Shown: positions 30,252 to 40,948, counted from the first letter of the stretch. The stretch is DNA of 64,000 bases from Isoalcanivorax indicus (GCF_003259185.1 NZ_QGMP01000004.1:98823-162822); one strand, 5' to 3'. Notes: generated by a model not told the origin, from the sequence alone. Program-made: numbers and translations.

Positions 30252-33200
30252 TCAATCGTTTTCCAGCTCGATGTTGATACCGAGGGAACGGATTTCCTTC
30301 AACAGTACGTTGAAGGACTCCGGCATACCCGGATCCATACGGTGATCGCCATCGACAATGTTCTTGTAAATGCGGGTACGGCCATTTACGTCGTCGGATT
30401 TCACCGTGAGCATTTCCTGCAAGGTGTAGGCCGCACCATATGCCTCGAGCGCCCACACCTCCATCTCACCGAAACGCTGACCACCGAACTGCGCCTTGCC
30501 GCCCAGCGGTTGCTGGGTAACCAGGCTGTAGGAACCGGTAGAACGCGCATGCATCTTGTCGTCTACCAGGTGGTTCAGCTTCAGCATGTACATGTAGCCC
30601 ACCGTTACCGGGCGGTCGAACTTCTCACCGGTCCGGCCATCCCACAGGATCGACTGACCAGACGGATCGACATCCGCCAGTTCCAGCAGCGCCTTGAGCT
30701 CCGGCTCTTTGGCACCGTCGAATACCGGCGTCGCCATCGGTACACCGGCACGCAGGTTCTGCGCCAGTTCGATGATCTCGGCGTCGGAGAAGCTGGCAAT
30801 GTCTTCCCGGTTACGAACATCACCGGTTTCGTTGTACAGCTTTTCCAGGAAACCGCGCACTTCCGCGATCTTCTTCTGCTCATCGAGCATGCGGCCGATC
30901 TTCTCGCCCAGGCCCTTGGCTGCCCAGCCCAGGTGGGTTTCGAGGATCTGACCGATGTTCATCCGCGACGGTACACCCAGCGGGTTGAGCACCACGTCCA
31001 CCGGAACGCCATGCTCATCATGCGGCATGTCTTCTTCCGGCATGATCACGGAGATCACACCCTTGTTACCGTGACGGCCAGCCATCTTGTCGCCCGGCTG
31101 GATGCGACGCTTGATAGCCAGATAGACCTTGACGATCTTCAGCACGCCGTGTGCCAGGTCGTCGCCGCCAGAGATCTTGCCCTGCTTGTCCTTGTAACGC
31201 TCTTCCTGCTCTTTCTTGTGCGCTTCAAGGTACTGCTGGGCACGCTCCAGTTGCTCGGCCACATCGTCGTCTGCCGGGCGCAGTTCGAACCAGTGCTCGG
31301 CCTTGAGGCCGTCCAGCAGCTCTTCCGTCAGCTCAGTGCCACGCTTGAAGCCGGCACCGCCGTTAACTTTCTTGCCCAGCAGCTCACGACGCAGACGCTC
31401 CAGCATGTCCTGTTCGAGGATGCGGTACTCGTCCTTCAGGTCCTTGCGGAACTGATCCAGCTGCATCTGCTCGATCTGCTTGGCGCGCTCGTCCTTGTCG
31501 ACGCCATCGCGGGTGAAGACCTGAACGTCAATCACCGTACCCTTGATGCCCGAGGACACACGCAGGGAGGTGTCTTTCACGTCAGAGGCTTTCTCACCAA
31601 AGATGGCACGCAGCAGTTTTTCTTCCGGCGTCAGCTGGGTTTCACCTTTCGGCGTCACCTTGCCCACCAGAATGTCGCCTGCACCGACTTCCGCACCGAT
31701 ATACACGATGCCGGACTCGTCCAGCTTGGACAGCGCTGCCTCGCCCACGTTGGGAATATCAGAGGTGATTTCCTCCGGCCCCAGCTTGGTGTCACGGGCC
31801 ACACAGGTCAGTTCCTGGATATGGATGGTGGTAAAGCGATCTTCGCGCACCACCTTCTCCGAGATCAGGATCGAATCCTCGAAGTTGTAGCCATTCCACG
31901 GCATGAAGGCGACGCGCATGTTCTGACCCAGCGCCAGCTCACCCATGTCGGTGGAGGGGCCATCCGCGAGGATGTCCTTCGGCGACACCACATCACCGAC
32001 CTTCACCAGCGGACGCTGGTTGATACAGGTGTTCTGGTTGGAGCGGGTGTACTTGGTCAGGTTGTAGATATCGACACCGGCTTCGCCTTCCGCAATCTCG
32101 TCGTCGTTGACCTTGACGATGATCCGGCTGGCATCCACCTTGTCGATCACCCCGCCACGACGCGCCACCACACAGACGCCGGAATCCCGGGCCACGTGAC
32201 GCTCGATACCGGTCCCCACCAGCGGCTTGTCGGCACGCAGGGTCGGCACAGCCTGACGCTGCATGTTCGAGCCCATCAGGGCGCGGTTGGCGTCATCGTG
32301 CTCCAGGAACGGAATCAGGGCAGCCGCCACCGACACCACCTGACGCGGCGACACGTCCATATGGGTAATCTGATCCGGCTGCATCACGGTGAATTCGTTG
32401 CGGTGACGTACTGCCACGAATTCTTCCACGAAACGGCCGTTCTCGGTCTTCGAATCGGCCTGCGCGATCACGCATTCCGCTTCCTCGATCGCTGACAGAA
32501 ACTCGATATCGTCGGTGACCTGGCCGTTGACCACCTTGCGGTACGGGCTCTCCAGGAACCCGTAGGCATTGGTACGCGCATAGGCGGCCAGCGAGTTGAT
32601 CAGACCGATGTTCGGGCCTTCCGGCGTTTCAATCGGACACACCCGACCGTAGTGGGTCGGATGCACGTCACGCACCTCGAAGCCAGCACGCTCACGGGTC
32701 AGACCGCCCGGGCCCAGTGCCGACACACGACGCTTGTGCGTCACTTCAGACAGCGGGTTGTTCTGATCCATGAACTGGGACAACTGCGAGGAACCGAAGA
32801 ATTCCTTCACCGCCGCCGCCACCGGCTTGGCATTGATCAGGTCCTGCGGCATCAGGCCTTCGGATTCCGCCAGGCTCAGACGCTCTTTCACCGCACGCTC
32901 GACACGCACCAGACCAACGCGGAACTGGTTCTCTGCCATCTCACCCACGGACCGCACGCGGCGGTTGCCGAGGTTATCGATGTCATCGACGATGCCGTTG
33001 CCGTTACGGATATCCACCAGGGTGCGAATGACATCGACGATATCGGAGACACCATCACCCAACTGCTCGTAGTAGCGCTTGCCTTCCTCGTCATTACGCA
33101 GGCTGAAGTAGCGACCGTCATAGAGAATGCCCGGACCTTCGATTTCATCGCGGCCCAGACGGCGGTTGAACTTCATCCGGCCTACGCCAGACAGGTCATA

Positions 33201-34391
33201 ACGCTCTTCAGTGAAGAACAGGTTCTTGAACAGGTTTTCTGCAGCGTCCTTGGTCGGCGGCTCGCCGGGACGCATCATGCGATAGATTTCCACCAGCGCT
33301 TCGAGCTGACTGCGTGTTGCATCGCTGCGCAGCGTGTCGGAAATGAAAGCGCCGTGATCCAGATCATTGGTGTACAGCGTCTCGAACGCAGACACACCCG
33401 CCGCTTCCAGCTTGGCCAGCACGTCTGCCGTGATCTCGCTGTTACACTCGACCAGGATTTCCCCGGTGCTCTCATCAATGATGGAGCGGGCCAGCACCTT
33501 GCCGTAGAGATAGTCACCCGGAATTTCCAGGAATTCGATATTGGCTTTTTCCAGCTCGCGAATATGGCGCGCGGTGACGCGGCGGCCAGCCTCGACCACT
33601 ACCTTGCCGTCAGCCATGATATCGAAGGTGGCCGTTTCGCCACGCAGACGCTCGGCGATCAGGCGCATGCTCAGCACGCCGTCTTTCAGGGTGATCTCGT
33701 TGGTCTCGAAGAACATCTCGAGAATCTCATCCGAGGTATACCCCAGCGCACGCAGCAACACGGTCGCCGGCAACTTGCGGCGACGGTCGATACGCACGAA
33801 TACCATGTCCTTCGGGTCGAACTCGAAGTCCAGCCAGGAGCCACGGTAAGGAATCACACGGGCAGAATAGAGCAGCTTGCCCGAGCTGTGGGTCTTGCCT
33901 TTGTCGTGATCGAAGAACACGCCAGGCGAACGATGCAGCTGGGACACGATCACCCGCTCGGTACCATTGATGATGAAGGTACCGTTCTCGGTCATGAGCG
34001 GAATCTCGCCCATGTAGACCTGCTGCTCGCGAATATCCTTGATGGCGCCGGATGATTCCTTGTCGTAAATCACCAGACGGATGCGCACCCGCAACGGGGC
34101 GGCATAGGTCGCGCCGCGAAGCATACACTCCTTGACATCAAACACCGGCTTGCCAAGCTCGTAACCGGCATACTCCAGCGCCGCATTGCCCGAGTAGCTG
34201 GAAATCGGAAATACGGACTTGAAGGCAGCTTCCAGACCCGTAGCTTCACGCGAATCGGTAACCTTGTCCTGCTGCAGGAAGGTCCGATACGAATCAAGCT
34301 GAATGGCGAGGAGGTACGGAACCTCCATCACCTGGGGAAGCTTGCCGAAATTCTTGCGGATCCGCTTTTTCTCAGTAAATGAGTATGCCAT
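30252..34391 (-). CDS. rpoB: RNA polymerase beta subunit
   Basis: 1379 residues; about 26 residues of insertion lie before the rifampicin pocket compared with E. coli. The pocket ([32 protein letters not shown]) keeps Gln539, Asp542, His552 and Ser557, equivalents of E. coli 513, 516, 526 and 531, so it looks rifampicin-sensitive. C-terminal conserved region [20 protein letters not shown] is intact. It lies 153 bases after rplL with an attenuator-like hairpin between. Confidence 0.99.
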   Translation of the reverse strand: MAYSFTEKKRIRKNFGKLPQVMEVPYLLAIQLDSYRTFLQQDKVTDSREATGLEAAFKSVFPISSYSGNAALEYAGYELGKPVFDVKECMLRGATYAAPLRVRIRLVIYDKESSGAIKDIREQQVYMGEIPLMTENGTFIINGTERVIVSQLHRSPGVFFDHDKGKTHSSGKLLYSARVIPYRGSWLDFEFDPKDMVFVRIDRRRKLPATVLLRALGYTSDEILEMFFETNEITLKDGVLSMRLIAERLRGETATFDIMADGKVVVEAGRRVTARHIRELEKANIEFLEIPGDYLYGKVLARSIIDESTGEILVECNSEITADVLAKLEAAGVSAFETLYTNDLDHGAFISDTLRSDATRSQLEALVEIYRMMRPGEPPTKDAAENLFKNLFFTEERYDLSGVGRMKFNRRLGRDEIEGPGILYDGRYFSLRNDEEGKRYYEQLGDGVSDIVDVIRTLVDIRNGNGIVDDIDNLGNRRVRSVGEMAENQFRVGLVRVERAVKERLSLAESEGLMPQDLINAKPVAAAVKEFFGSSQLSQFMDQNNPLSEVTHKRRVSALGPGGLTRERAGFEVRDVHPTHYGRVCPIETPEGPNIGLINSLAAYARTNAYGFLESPYRKVVNGQVTDDIEFLSAIEEAECVIAQADSKTENGRFVEEFVAVRHRNEFTVMQPDQITHMDVSPRQVVSVAAALIPFLEHDDANRALMGSNMQRQAVPTLRADKPLVGTGIERHVARDSGVCVVARRGGVIDKVDASRIIVKVNDDEIAEGEAGVDIYNLTKYTRSNQNTCINQRPLVKVGDVVSPKDILADGPSTDMGELALGQNMRVAFMPWNGYNFEDSILISEKVVREDRFTTIHIQELTCVARDTKLGPEEITSDIPNVGEAALSKLDESGIVYIGAEVGAGDILVGKVTPKGETQLTPEEKLLRAIFGEKASDVKDTSLRVSSGIKGTVIDVQVFTRDGVDKDERAKQIEQMQLDQFRKDLKDEYRILEQDMLERLRRELLGKKVNGGAGFKRGTELTEELLDGLKAEHWFELRPADDDVAEQLERAQQYLEAHKKEQEERYKDKQGKISGGDDLAHGVLKIVKVYLAIKRRIQPGDKMAGRHGNKGVISVIMPEEDMPHDEHGVPVDVVLNPLGVPSRMNIGQILETHLGWAAKGLGEKIGRMLDEQKKIAEVRGFLEKLYNETGDVRNREDIASFSDAEIIELAQNLRAGVPMATPVFDGAKEPELKALLELADVDPSGQSILWDGRTGEKFDRPVTVGYMYMLKLNHLVDDKMHARSTGSYSLVTQQPLGGKAQFGGQRFGEMEVWALEAYGAAYTLQEMLTVKSDDVNGRTRIYKNIVDGDHRMDPGMPESFNVLLKEIRSLGINIELEND

Positions 34392-34456
34392 CTGCGTTCC
34401 TCGGCTGTTGACCCATCACCCGCCGGCGACGTCATTACGCGACTTTCTGTCTCACG

Positions 34457-34474
34457 TGTCGTTTAGAAACGACA
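34457..34474 (-). other. Second hairpin in rplL-rpoB spacer (possible RNase III site)
   Basis: TGTCGTTT-AG-AAACGACA, a perfect inverted repeat of 8 bp (34457-34464, 34467-34474), directly downstream of the attenuator in transcription order. E. coli has an RNase III processing site in the equivalent spacer, which is the only reason to suggest that role. Confidence 0.4.
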
Positions 34475-34502
34475 AAAGGCTGGCAGCCCATGGCTGCCAG
34501 CC
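34474..34502 (-). terminator. Attenuator between rplL and rpoB
   Basis: Perfect 10-bp stem GGCTGGCAGC / GCTGCCAGCC (34478-34487, 34493-34502), five-base loop, followed on the minus strand by TTTTGT. E. coli has a partial terminator at exactly this point that lowers rpoBC relative to L7/L12; this is the likely counterpart. Confidence 0.75.
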
Positions 34503-34544
34503 GGTGTCTTTCCCAGATTGCCGGAAAGACTGGCGCATGCGCCC

Positions 34545-34925
34545 TTACTTCAGCTCAGCAGTACCGCCCGCTTCTTCGATCTTCTTCTTGATCGATTCGG
34601 CTTCGTCCTTGTTCACGCCTTCCTTGACGGCAGCCGGAGCACCTTCTACCAGGTCCTTGGCTTCTTTCAGGCCCAGGCCGGTAGCTTCACGAACGGCCTT
34701 GATCACGCCGACTTTCTTGTCGCCGAAGCCGGTCAGTACCACGTCGAATTCGGTCTTCTCTTCAGCTGCAGCAGCAGCTTCGCCACCAGCAGCCGGCGCA
34801 GCAACAGCAACAGCGGCTGCAGCGCTAACACCGAATTTCTCTTCCATGGCGCTGATCAGTTCGACCAGATCCATGACGCTCATTTCAGCAATTGCATTCA
34901 GAATATCTTCTTTGGACAGAGCCAT
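34545..34925 (-). CDS. rplL: 50S ribosomal protein bL12 (L7/L12)
   Basis: 126 residues from the ATG at 34923-34925 ([20 protein letters not shown]); a few extra in-frame codons upstream lack family support. The N-domain dimerises and binds L10, an Ala-rich hinge follows ([20 protein letters not shown]), and the C-domain ([20 protein letters not shown]) recruits translation GTPases. It forms the ribosomal stalk. It lies 71 bases after rplJ. Confidence 0.98.
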   Translation of the reverse strand: MALSKEDILNAIAEMSVMDLVELISAMEEKFGVSAAAAVAVAAPAAGGEAAAAAEEKTEFDVVLTGFGDKKVGVIKAVREATGLGLKEAKDLVEGAPAAVKEGVNKDEAESIKKKIEEAGGTAELK

Positions 34926-34996
34926 TTTCAATCTCCTCATTCACCTTGCGGTGAGGATGAAACCGGGTTTCAAGTAGTTCAGCGTCCTGAGTCGTC

Positions 34997-35527
34997 TCAG
35001 GCTGCTTCCTGTTTTTGATCCTTCACTGCAGCAATCACACGAACAGCCTTGCTCGGCACCTCGTTGGCGGTGCGGACGAACTTGGCGATCGGCGCCTGCA
35101 TGACGGACAGCAGCGTAGACAGTGCCTGGTCGCGGGTCGGCAGCTTGGCAAGGATGTCGAGATCCTGTGCACCGTAAGCTACACCACCCACTGCCAGCGC
35201 CTTCACTTCCAGCAGCTTGTGATCCTTGGCGAAATCCTTGAAGAGCCGGGCCGCAGCACCGGGATCTTCCTGGGAAAAGGCCAGGATCGTCGGGCCGACC
35301 AGTGCGTCGTTCAGGCACTCATACTCAGTGCCTTCGACGGCACGCTTGGCCAATGTGTTACGCACAACACGCACGTACACACCGGTTTCGCGTGCTTTCT
35401 GACGGAGTTCGGTCATTTCCGAAACCGTCAGACCACGATAGTCGGCAATCACTGCAGAAAGTGCTTCAGCGGCAACAGCGTTGACCGAAGCAACAATCGC
35501 GCGTTTGTCCTCCAGATTCAAAGGCAT
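34997..35527 (-). CDS. rplJ: 50S ribosomal protein uL10
   Basis: 176 residues from the ATG at 35525-35527 ([20 protein letters not shown]). An upstream in-frame extension is ignored because the family starts here. L10 anchors L7/L12 dimers to 23S rRNA with L11; its C-terminal helix ([15 protein letters not shown] region) is the stalk base. With L12 it represses its own mRNA by binding the leader, which here is 237 bases long. Confidence 0.98.
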   Translation of the reverse strand: MPLNLEDKRAIVASVNAVAAEALSAVIADYRGLTVSEMTELRQKARETGVYVRVVRNTLAKRAVEGTEYECLNDALVGPTILAFSQEDPGAAARLFKDFAKDHKLLEVKALAVGGVAYGAQDLDILAKLPTRDQALSTLLSVMQAPIAKFVRTANEVPSKAVRVIAAVKDQKQEAA

Positions 35528-35764
35528 ACAACCTCCTGGATTCACAAACTCTCCCCTCGACACCGACTGCATGCCGGAGGGATTGCCATGACCGGTTACC
35601 CGGTCGTTATCGCGGAAGCCTGCCCCTGATCAGATCAGGTTGAACTACCGCGCCTGCGCAGGCGGCTTGCACCATTACCGGGCAGCCAGGCTGCCCGACC
35701 TGCGGTCTTTGACGCCCCGGCGTTGCCTTGCGGCGCTGCCGAGATCAAAGAAGTAAAAACTTGC
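35528..35764 (-). promoter_or_regulatory. rplJL leader region (candidate L10 autoregulatory RNA)
   Basis: 237 non-coding bases between rplA and rplJ. On the minus strand it can form several stems: CGGGCAGCC-N-GGCTGCCCG (perfect, 9 bp), the palindrome GCCTGCGCAGGC, and GACCGG-N4-CCGGTC closer to rplJ. Bacterial rplJ leaders carry an L10(L12)4-binding kink-turn; I could not identify that motif with certainty. Confidence 0.5.
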
Positions 35765-36460
35765 TTACTGCGCCAGGGTGGCCTGATCGATGGCCAGACC
35801 CGGACCCATGGTGGTCGACAGGGTGATCTTCCGGACATACACACCCTTGGCGGAAGACGGCTTGATCTTTTTCAGATCAGCCAGCAGCGCCTCGACGTTT
35901 TCTTTCACGGCGTTGGCGTCGAAACCGACCTGACCAACGATGCAGTGAATGATACCGCCCTTGTCCGTGCGGTAACGCACCTGGCCGCCCTTGGCATTCT
36001 TGACCGCCGTGGCCACATCCGCCGTCACGGTGCCCACTTTCGGGTTCGGCATCAGACCACGCGGGCCCAGGATGGTGCCCAGCTTGCCCACGACGCGCAT
36101 GGCGTCAGGGGTAGCGATGACCACGTCGAAGTTGATTTCGCCGCCCTGCACCTGCTCGGCCAGATCATCGAAACCGACGATATCGGCACCAGCCTCTTTC
36201 GCCGCTTCAGCATTGGCGCCCTGAGCAAATACCGCTACACGCACGGTCTTGCCGGTGCCGTGCGGCAGCACGGAAGCGCCACGCACGTTCTGATCGGATT
36301 TGCGCGGATCAACACCCAGGTTGACCGCCACGTCGATGGATTCCTTGAACTTCACTTTCGACAGTTCGGAAAGCAGGTTCACGGCATCTTCAATAGCGTA
36401 TTGCTTGCCCGGTTCAATCTTTTCACGGATCGCACGGGCGCGTTTGGACAGCTTGGCCAT
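35765..36460 (-). CDS. rplA: 50S ribosomal protein uL1
   Basis: 231 residues, full length. Signatures: [40 protein letters not shown] and the C-terminal [21 protein letters not shown]1 makes the mobile E-site stalk and in E. coli represses the rplKA message. It follows rplK by three bases. Confidence 0.98.
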   Translation of the reverse strand: MAKLSKRARAIREKIEPGKQYAIEDAVNLLSELSKVKFKESIDVAVNLGVDPRKSDQNVRGASVLPHGTGKTVRVAVFAQGANAEAAKEAGADIVGFDDLAEQVQGGEINFDVVIATPDAMRVVGKLGTILGPRGLMPNPKVGTVTADVATAVKNAKGGQVRYRTDKGGIIHCIVGQVGFDANAVKENVEALLADLKKIKPSSAKGVYVRKITLSTTMGPGLAIDQATLAQ

Positions 36461-36463
36461 CGC

Positions 36464-36892
36464 TTATTCCTCCACGTCCAGACCCATGGACCGGGCACTG
36501 CCGGCAATTGTCCGCACCGCTGCGTCAAGATCTGCCGCAGTCAGGTCCGGTTCCTTGGCTTTCGCAATATCTTCAAGCTGGGCACGGGTCACCTTGCCCA
36601 CCTTGTTCTTGTTCGGCACGCCAGAGCCGCTCTTGATACCTGCTGCTTTCTTGAGCAGGAAAGAGGCCGGCGGCGTCTTCATGACGAAGGTAAAGGAACG
36701 GTCGCTGTACACCGTGATGATCACCGGCACAGGGGAGCCCTTTTCCATCTCCTGAGTCTGGGCGTTGAACGCCTTGCAGAACTCCATGATGTTCACACCG
36801 TGCTGACCCAGTGCTGGGCCGACCGGCGGGCTGGGGTTGGCCGCACCCGCTGCAACCTGCAGCTTGATGTAGGCCTGGATTTTCTTAGCCAT
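36464..36892 (-). CDS. rplK: 50S ribosomal protein uL11
   Basis: 142 residues from the ATG at 36890-36892 ([20 protein letters not shown]); upstream in-frame residues are not family-like. The conserved [20 protein letters not shown] loop binds the GTPase-centre rRNA and is where thiostrepton acts. L11 also activates RelA during amino-acid starvation. A ~108-base leader separates it from nusG. Confidence 0.98.
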   Translation of the reverse strand: MAKKIQAYIKLQVAAGAANPSPPVGPALGQHGVNIMEFCKAFNAQTQEMEKGSPVPVIITVYSDRSFTFVMKTPPASFLLKKAAGIKSGSGVPNKNKVGKVTRAQLEDIAKAKEPDLTAADLDAAVRTIAGSARSMGLDVEE

Positions 36893-37000
36893 GTTCAACT
36901 CCCTTGGGTTCAAACGCCTTGCCGAACGTACCGGCTGCGGCTCCCCTGAGGTTTGTCTTAAGTCGCCCCTGCATTACCAGGTATACGACCGCTACTGTGA

Positions 37001-37534
37001 TCAGCTCTTTTCGACCTGACCAAATTCCAGCTCTACCGGGGTAGAGCGGCCGAAGATCAGCACTGCAACCTGCAGGCGACTCTTCTCATAATTCACTTCT
37101 TCGACCACACCGTTGAAATCGGCAAACGGGCCGTCGGTAACACGCACCACCTCACCCGGCTCGAACAACGTCTTCGGCTTCGGCTTGTCCGTGCTGTCAT
37201 CCATGCGACGCAGGATGGCATCTGCCTCCCGATCCGTGATCGGTGAGGGCTTGTCCGGGGTGCCGCCAATGAAACCCAGCACCTTCGGCGTTTCCTTGAT
37301 CAAGTGCCAGGTGCCGTCATTCATTTCCATCTGCACCAGCACATAGCCCGGAAAGAACTTGCGCTCGGACTTGCGCTTCTGGCCGCCCTTGATCTCGACC
37401 ACTTCTTCCGTCGGCACCAGAATGTCGCCGAAATCATCTTCCATCCCGCGCAGCTTGATGCGTTCTTCAAGTGCCCGCTTCACATGCTTCTCAAAGCCGG
37501 AATAGGCATGAACCACATACCAGCGCTTCGCCAT
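37001..37534 (-). CDS. nusG: Transcription elongation/antitermination factor NusG
   Basis: 177 residues. The NGN domain at 1-120 starts [20 protein letters not shown]; the C-terminal KOW domain is [20 protein letters not shown] through [17 protein letters not shown]. NusG binds the beta-prime clamp, suppresses pausing and recruits Rho or S10. Nine bases after secE, the conserved secE-nusG pair. Confidence 0.98.
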   Translation of the reverse strand: MAKRWYVVHAYSGFEKHVKRALEERIKLRGMEDDFGDILVPTEEVVEIKGGQKRKSERKFFPGYVLVQMEMNDGTWHLIKETPKVLGFIGGTPDKPSPITDREADAILRRMDDSTDKPKPKTLFEPGEVVRVTDGPFADFNGVVEEVNYEKSRLQVAVLIFGRSTPVELEFGQVEKS

Positions 37535-37543
37535 GTCTACCTC

Positions 37544-37921
37544 TTAGCCGATGACCCGGGAAATAACCCCGTTAAGAATCCAGTCGAAAAAGAAAAGGAT
37601 GATCGCCACCAGCACAACAAAGGCCAGCACAATAAGGGTGGTCTGCACGGTTTCCTGGCGCGTCGGCCAGACTACCTTGCGCATTTCCACCATGGCATCC
37701 TTGCGGAGCTGGTTGAAGGCGCGACCCTGCTCTGTCTGCAAAGCGACAAACGCCGCCATCAGCGCAAGCACCACCACGCCCAGGGCACGATACAGCGGCG
37801 ACACATCTTCGCCGTAGTAGGTATTGCCCCATATACCCAGCCCAAGCAACACCGCCACCACAGCCCACTTGATGACCTGTGCCGGGGAAGAGCCTGACTG
37901 CGCTTCTGTCTTTTCACTCAT
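37544..37921 (-). CDS. secE: SecYEG translocon subunit SecE
   Basis: 125 residues, the longer three-helix form found in gammaproteobacteria. Predicted helices: about 18-36 (IKWAVVAVLLGLGIWG), 42-62 (PLYRALGVVVLALMAAFVAL) and 95-120 (TLIVLAFVVLVAIILFFFDW). The conserved cytoplasmic amphipathic segment is DAMVEMRKVVWPTRQETVQT. It clamps SecY, encoded at 10453. It follows tRNA-Trp by 41 bases, too few for a clear separate promoter. Confidence 0.98.
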   Translation of the reverse strand: MSEKTEAQSGSSPAQVIKWAVVAVLLGLGIWGNTYYGEDVSPLYRALGVVVLALMAAFVALQTEQGRAFNQLRKDAMVEMRKVVWPTRQETVQTTLIVLAFVVLVAIILFFFDWILNGVISRVIG

Positions 37922-37962
37922 GACCGATACACCCTGCCATCAAATCATGGCGTCGGGAAAAC

Positions 37963-38038
37963 TTGGCAGGCCAGGAGGGACTCGAACCCCCAACCCCCGG
38001 TTTTGGAGACCGGTGCTCTACCAATTGAACTACTGGCC
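37963..38038 (-). tRNA. tRNA-Trp (anticodon CCA)
   Basis: 76-base cloverleaf on the minus strand with encoded 3' CCA (37963-37965). Anticodon loop CTCCAAA with CCA read from 38003-38005; T-arm GGTTCGAGTCC. Lies between tufB and secE, the classical trpT position. Confidence 0.97.
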
Positions 38039-38147
38039 TGTAACCTTTCAACACTTTGCCGCTTAACGCAGCAGGCCGAGGTGCGCACTCACGCAGCCCC
38101 GGCCTCACGATCAGCCGAAATATCAGCCAATCGCCATACTGTATGAC

Positions 38148-39341
38148 TTACTCGAGGATCTTGGCCACCACGCCAGCACCCACGGTACGGCCACCTTCGC
38201 GAATCGCGAAGCGCAGACCTTCTTCCATGGCGATCGGCGCGATCAGCTTCACCGTCATCTTCACGTTGTCGCCCGGCATGACCATCTCTACGCCTTCCGG
38301 CAGGTCACACGCACCCGTCACGTCCGTCGTACGGAAGTAGAACTGCGGGCGATAGCCGTTGAAGAACGGGGTATGACGACCGCCTTCTTCCTTGCTCAGC
38401 ACGTATACTTCGGCTTCAAAACCGGTGTGCGGCTTGATCGTGCCCGGCTTGGACAGCACCTGGCCACGCTCAACGTCGTCACGCTTGGTGCCACGCAGCA
38501 GCACGCCCACGTTCTCGCCCGCACGGCCTTCGTCCAGCAGCTTGCGGAACATCTCAACGCCAGTACAGGTCGTCTTGACGGTGTCCTTGATGCCGACGAT
38601 TTCCACTTCCTCGCCCACTTTCACCACGCCGCGCTCTACACGACCGGTCACCACGGTACCGCGACCAGAGATCGAGAACACGTCTTCGATCGGCATCAGG
38701 AAGGCGCCGTCGATGGCACGCTCCGGCTCAGGAATGTACTCGTCCAGGGTCTCTACCAGCTTCTGGACCGCCGGAGCGCCAATCTCGGACTGGTCACCTT
38801 CCAGCGCCTTCAGGGCAGAACCCTTGATGATCGGGGTGTCGTCGCCCGGGAAGTCGTAGGCGCTCAGCAGCTCACGCACTTCCATCTCAACCAGTTCCAG
38901 CAGCTCTTCGTCGTCTACCATGTCGGCCTTGTTCAGGAACACGACAATGTAGGGAACGCCAACCTGACGGGACAGCAGGATGTGCTCGCGGGTCTGCGGC
39001 ATCGGGCCATCGGCAGCCGATACCACCAGAATCGCGCCGTCCATCTGCGCCGCACCGGTGATCATGTTCTTCACGTAATCAGCGTGACCCGGGCAGTCAA
39101 CGTGCGCGTAGTGGCGCGTCGGGGAGTCGTACTCAACGTGAGAGGTAGCGATGGTAATACCGCGGGCACGCTCTTCCGGAGCGTTGTCGATCTGGTCGAA
39201 CGCACGCGCTTCGCCAGTACCGAACGCTTCGTGACAGACCTTCGTCAGGGCTGCCGTCAGCGTGGTCTTGCCATGGTCAACGTGACCAATGGTGCCTACG
39301 TTCAAATGCGGTTTGCTACGTTCAAACTTTGCCTTTGCCAC
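38148..39341 (-). CDS. tufB: Elongation factor Tu (second copy, tRNA-tufB operon)
   Basis: 397 residues identical to the product of 21196-22389, with the same GTPase motifs (GHVDHGKT 19-26). By eye the two genes differ at four third-codon positions (for example TTC/TTT in FEAE and TCG/TCC in LSKP). It is located between tRNA-Thr(GGU) and tRNA-Trp, as tufB is in E. coli, so it likely shares the tRNA operon promoter at 40130. A 162-base leader precedes it. Confidence 0.99.
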   Translation of the reverse strand: MAKAKFERSKPHLNVGTIGHVDHGKTTLTAALTKVCHEAFGTGEARAFDQIDNAPEERARGITIATSHVEYDSPTRHYAHVDCPGHADYVKNMITGAAQMDGAILVVSAADGPMPQTREHILLSRQVGVPYIVVFLNKADMVDDEELLELVEMEVRELLSAYDFPGDDTPIIKGSALKALEGDQSEIGAPAVQKLVETLDEYIPEPERAIDGAFLMPIEDVFSISGRGTVVTGRVERGVVKVGEEVEIVGIKDTVKTTCTGVEMFRKLLDEGRAGENVGVLLRGTKRDDVERGQVLSKPGTIKPHTGFEAEVYVLSKEEGGRHTPFFNGYRPQFYFRTTDVTGACDLPEGVEMVMPGDNVKMTVKLIAPIAMEEGLRFAIREGGRTVGAGVVAKILE

Positions 39342-39472
39342 GACTCTCTACCTCTCAGTTCGGTTGTGCGTTCCTGCCTGTGAACAGCGAAGCATTGCCC
39401 GGAAAACACAAAAAGGACACGCGCCCACCCGGACATCGTGACCACCTTCAGCGCCACCCGCGAGACATGAAG

Positions 39473-39500
39473 CCGACCCCGGAGCACGCTCCGGGGTCGG
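39473..39500 (-). other. 13-bp perfect hairpin between tRNA-Thr and tufB
   Basis: CCGACCCCGGAGC / GCTCCGGGGTCGG (39473-39485, 39488-39500), only four bases after the 3' CCA of tRNA-Thr. No T-run follows, so it is more likely a processing or stability element than an efficient terminator. Confidence 0.55.
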
Positions 39501-39504
39501 AAAT

Positions 39505-39580
<76 letters not shown>

Positions 39581-39632
39581 ATTAACTTCATATCACCTTG
39601 CGGCGATGAACACTTTGCAGCACAGCGACTGA

Positions 39633-39706
<74 letters not shown>

Positions 39707-39799
39707 GAACCTTGCCTTCAATCCTGGCCGGATTCGCCAGCCTGGTGCTGTGCCTTGAAAACCTTTACTTGCCGCGCCTTTGGCGGCTCGTCGAACCGT

Positions 39800-39819
39800 C
39801 TGGTTCAAATCCAGCCCCC
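39800..39819 (+). repeat. Inverted copy of the tRNA-Tyr T-arm
   Basis: The 20 bases here (T-arm stem, loop TTCAAAT, stem, and five C of the acceptor strand) match the T-arm and acceptor 3' strand of tRNA-Tyr (minus strand, 39892-39911) at 19 of 20 positions, in the opposite orientation. The rest of a tRNA is not present on the plus strand. A hairpin GCCCCCGG/CCGGAGGC plus five T follows at 39814-39842. Confidence 0.7.
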
Positions 39820-39884
39820 GGCCCGAGCACCGGAGGCTTTTTACTGCACCGAGCGCCATTTCTGCTCAGTGCCTCCTTACAATG

Positions 39885-39968
39885 TGGTGGAGGGGGCTGG
39901 ATTCGAACCAGCGAAGCTTGCGCGTCAGATTTACAGTCTGATCCCTTTGGCCACTCGGGAACCCCTCC
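39885..39968 (-). tRNA. tRNA-Tyr (anticodon GUA)
   Basis: 84 bases with the long variable arm of class II tRNAs, minus strand, encoded CCA at 39885-39887. Anticodon loop contains GTA (CTGTAAA); T-arm GGTTCGAATCC. Equivalent to tyrU. Confidence 0.97.
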
Positions 39969-40038
39969 AAAAAGGGCGTACATTCTCTTTTTGCAATAAC
40001 GGCTTGTCAACAGGTTCCTGCGACCCGCCGTGATGATC

Positions 40039-40114
40039 TGGAGCTGGCGAGAGGAATCGAACCCCCGACCGGCTGATTACAAATCAGCTGCTCTACCTAC
40101 TGAGCTACGCCAGC
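40039..40114 (-). tRNA. tRNA-Thr (anticodon UGU)
   Basis: 76 bases, minus strand, encoded CCA at 40039-40041. Anticodon loop TTTGTAA, T-arm GGTTCGATTCC. First gene of the tRNA-tufB operon, equivalent to thrU. Confidence 0.97.
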
Positions 40115-40129
40115 CTGCAAAGGTGGCGC

Positions 40130-40158
40130 ATTGTAATGAAAGGTGCCCCGGCAAGCAA
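40130..40158 (-). promoter_or_regulatory. Promoter of the tRNA-tufB operon
   Basis: Minus strand TTGCTT (40153-40158), 17 bp, TACAAT (40130-40135), followed by a GC-rich discriminator GCGCC, the kind found in stringently controlled stable-RNA promoters. The start site would be about nine bases before tRNA-Thr. Confidence 0.7.
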
Positions 40159-40187
40159 TTGAATCCGGCAGATTTTCCGGGGAACCT

Positions 40188-40835
40188 CTAGCGGCAGGCG
40201 GCCCGCTCGACACCGGCATCGCCGCTGCCGCTGGCCACGAGGGCTGCCAGACGGGCTTCCGCCTCGTCTGGCAGGAGGGGGTAGTAGACCCAGTACTCGA
40301 CCGTTTCGCGCCAGGTTTCACGGACCTCCGCAGGATAGCCCGCATCCCGCATACGCACCTGCAGCCCGCGCGCCGACTCCTCGCTGCTGAAATAACCCAG
40401 CGAGACGGCGTTGGCGTCCTCACCTTCGCTGACGATAAAGCTGTCCACCCCCCGGGATTGCAGCTCTCGCAGGGCACCCAGCGCATCTTCGCGACGCGCC
40501 TGAGGCGGCAAATAGACCCAGTTCAGGCGGTCACGGCGCACCGTCACCGGCTGCACCCTGCCGCGAGGGGAAATCTCCGCCGCCTGTGCCCGCAGGGCCT
40601 CGGCGTCGGCCCGCTGGCCCCAGGGGCCGGCTACCACGCACATGGCCCCACGCGCCGGACTGTCAGCCCGCCGGACAGCGCCAGCACGATGCCCGGCCTC
40701 CTCCAGCAATTGCAGGCTTGCGGGGGCCGCCGCACGGCTGACCACCGGCGGCGCGGGCGCTGCGGTATAGCCCAGCAGTTGCCAGCCCAGATAAATGACG
40801 TTGAGAATCAGAAGACTGTAGAAGACCCAGCGCAT
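40188..40835 (-). CDS. SPOR-domain membrane protein
   Basis: 215 residues. An N-terminal membrane anchor (FYSLLILNVIYLGWQLLGY, about residues 5-23) is followed by a Pro/Ala linker. The C-terminal region has SPOR-type sequence (VSLGYFSSEESARGLQVRMR, then DAGYPAEV). SPOR domains bind denuded glycan of septal peptidoglycan. A SPOR gene beside coaX and birA is the usual pseudomonad arrangement. It lies 113 bases after coaX and is probably in the birA-coaX operon. Specific role unknown. Confidence 0.8.
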   Translation of the reverse strand: MRWVFYSLLILNVIYLGWQLLGYTAAPAPPVVSRAAAPASLQLLEEAGHRAGAVRRADSPARGAMCVVAGPWGQRADAEALRAQAAEISPRGRVQPVTVRRDRLNWVYLPPQARREDALGALRELQSRGVDSFIVSEGEDANAVSLGYFSSEESARGLQVRMRDAGYPAEVRETWRETVEYWVYYPLLPDEAEARLAALVASGSGDAGVERAACR

Positions 40836-40948
40836 GAACGCCCCTACTCCCCGCTGGCCATCCGGCCGGATTTCTTGTTGCTGTCACCGGATCAGACGCC
40901 GGCGCAGTCTACTGTAGCGTCTTTGCTGGCCCGGCAGCGCGTCCGGGA

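Noticed and set aside
39780..39842. Possible tRNA gene on the plus strand
   Set aside because: Only the T-arm and five acceptor bases are tRNA-like; no matching 5' acceptor strand, D-arm or anticodon arm is present and there is no CCA.
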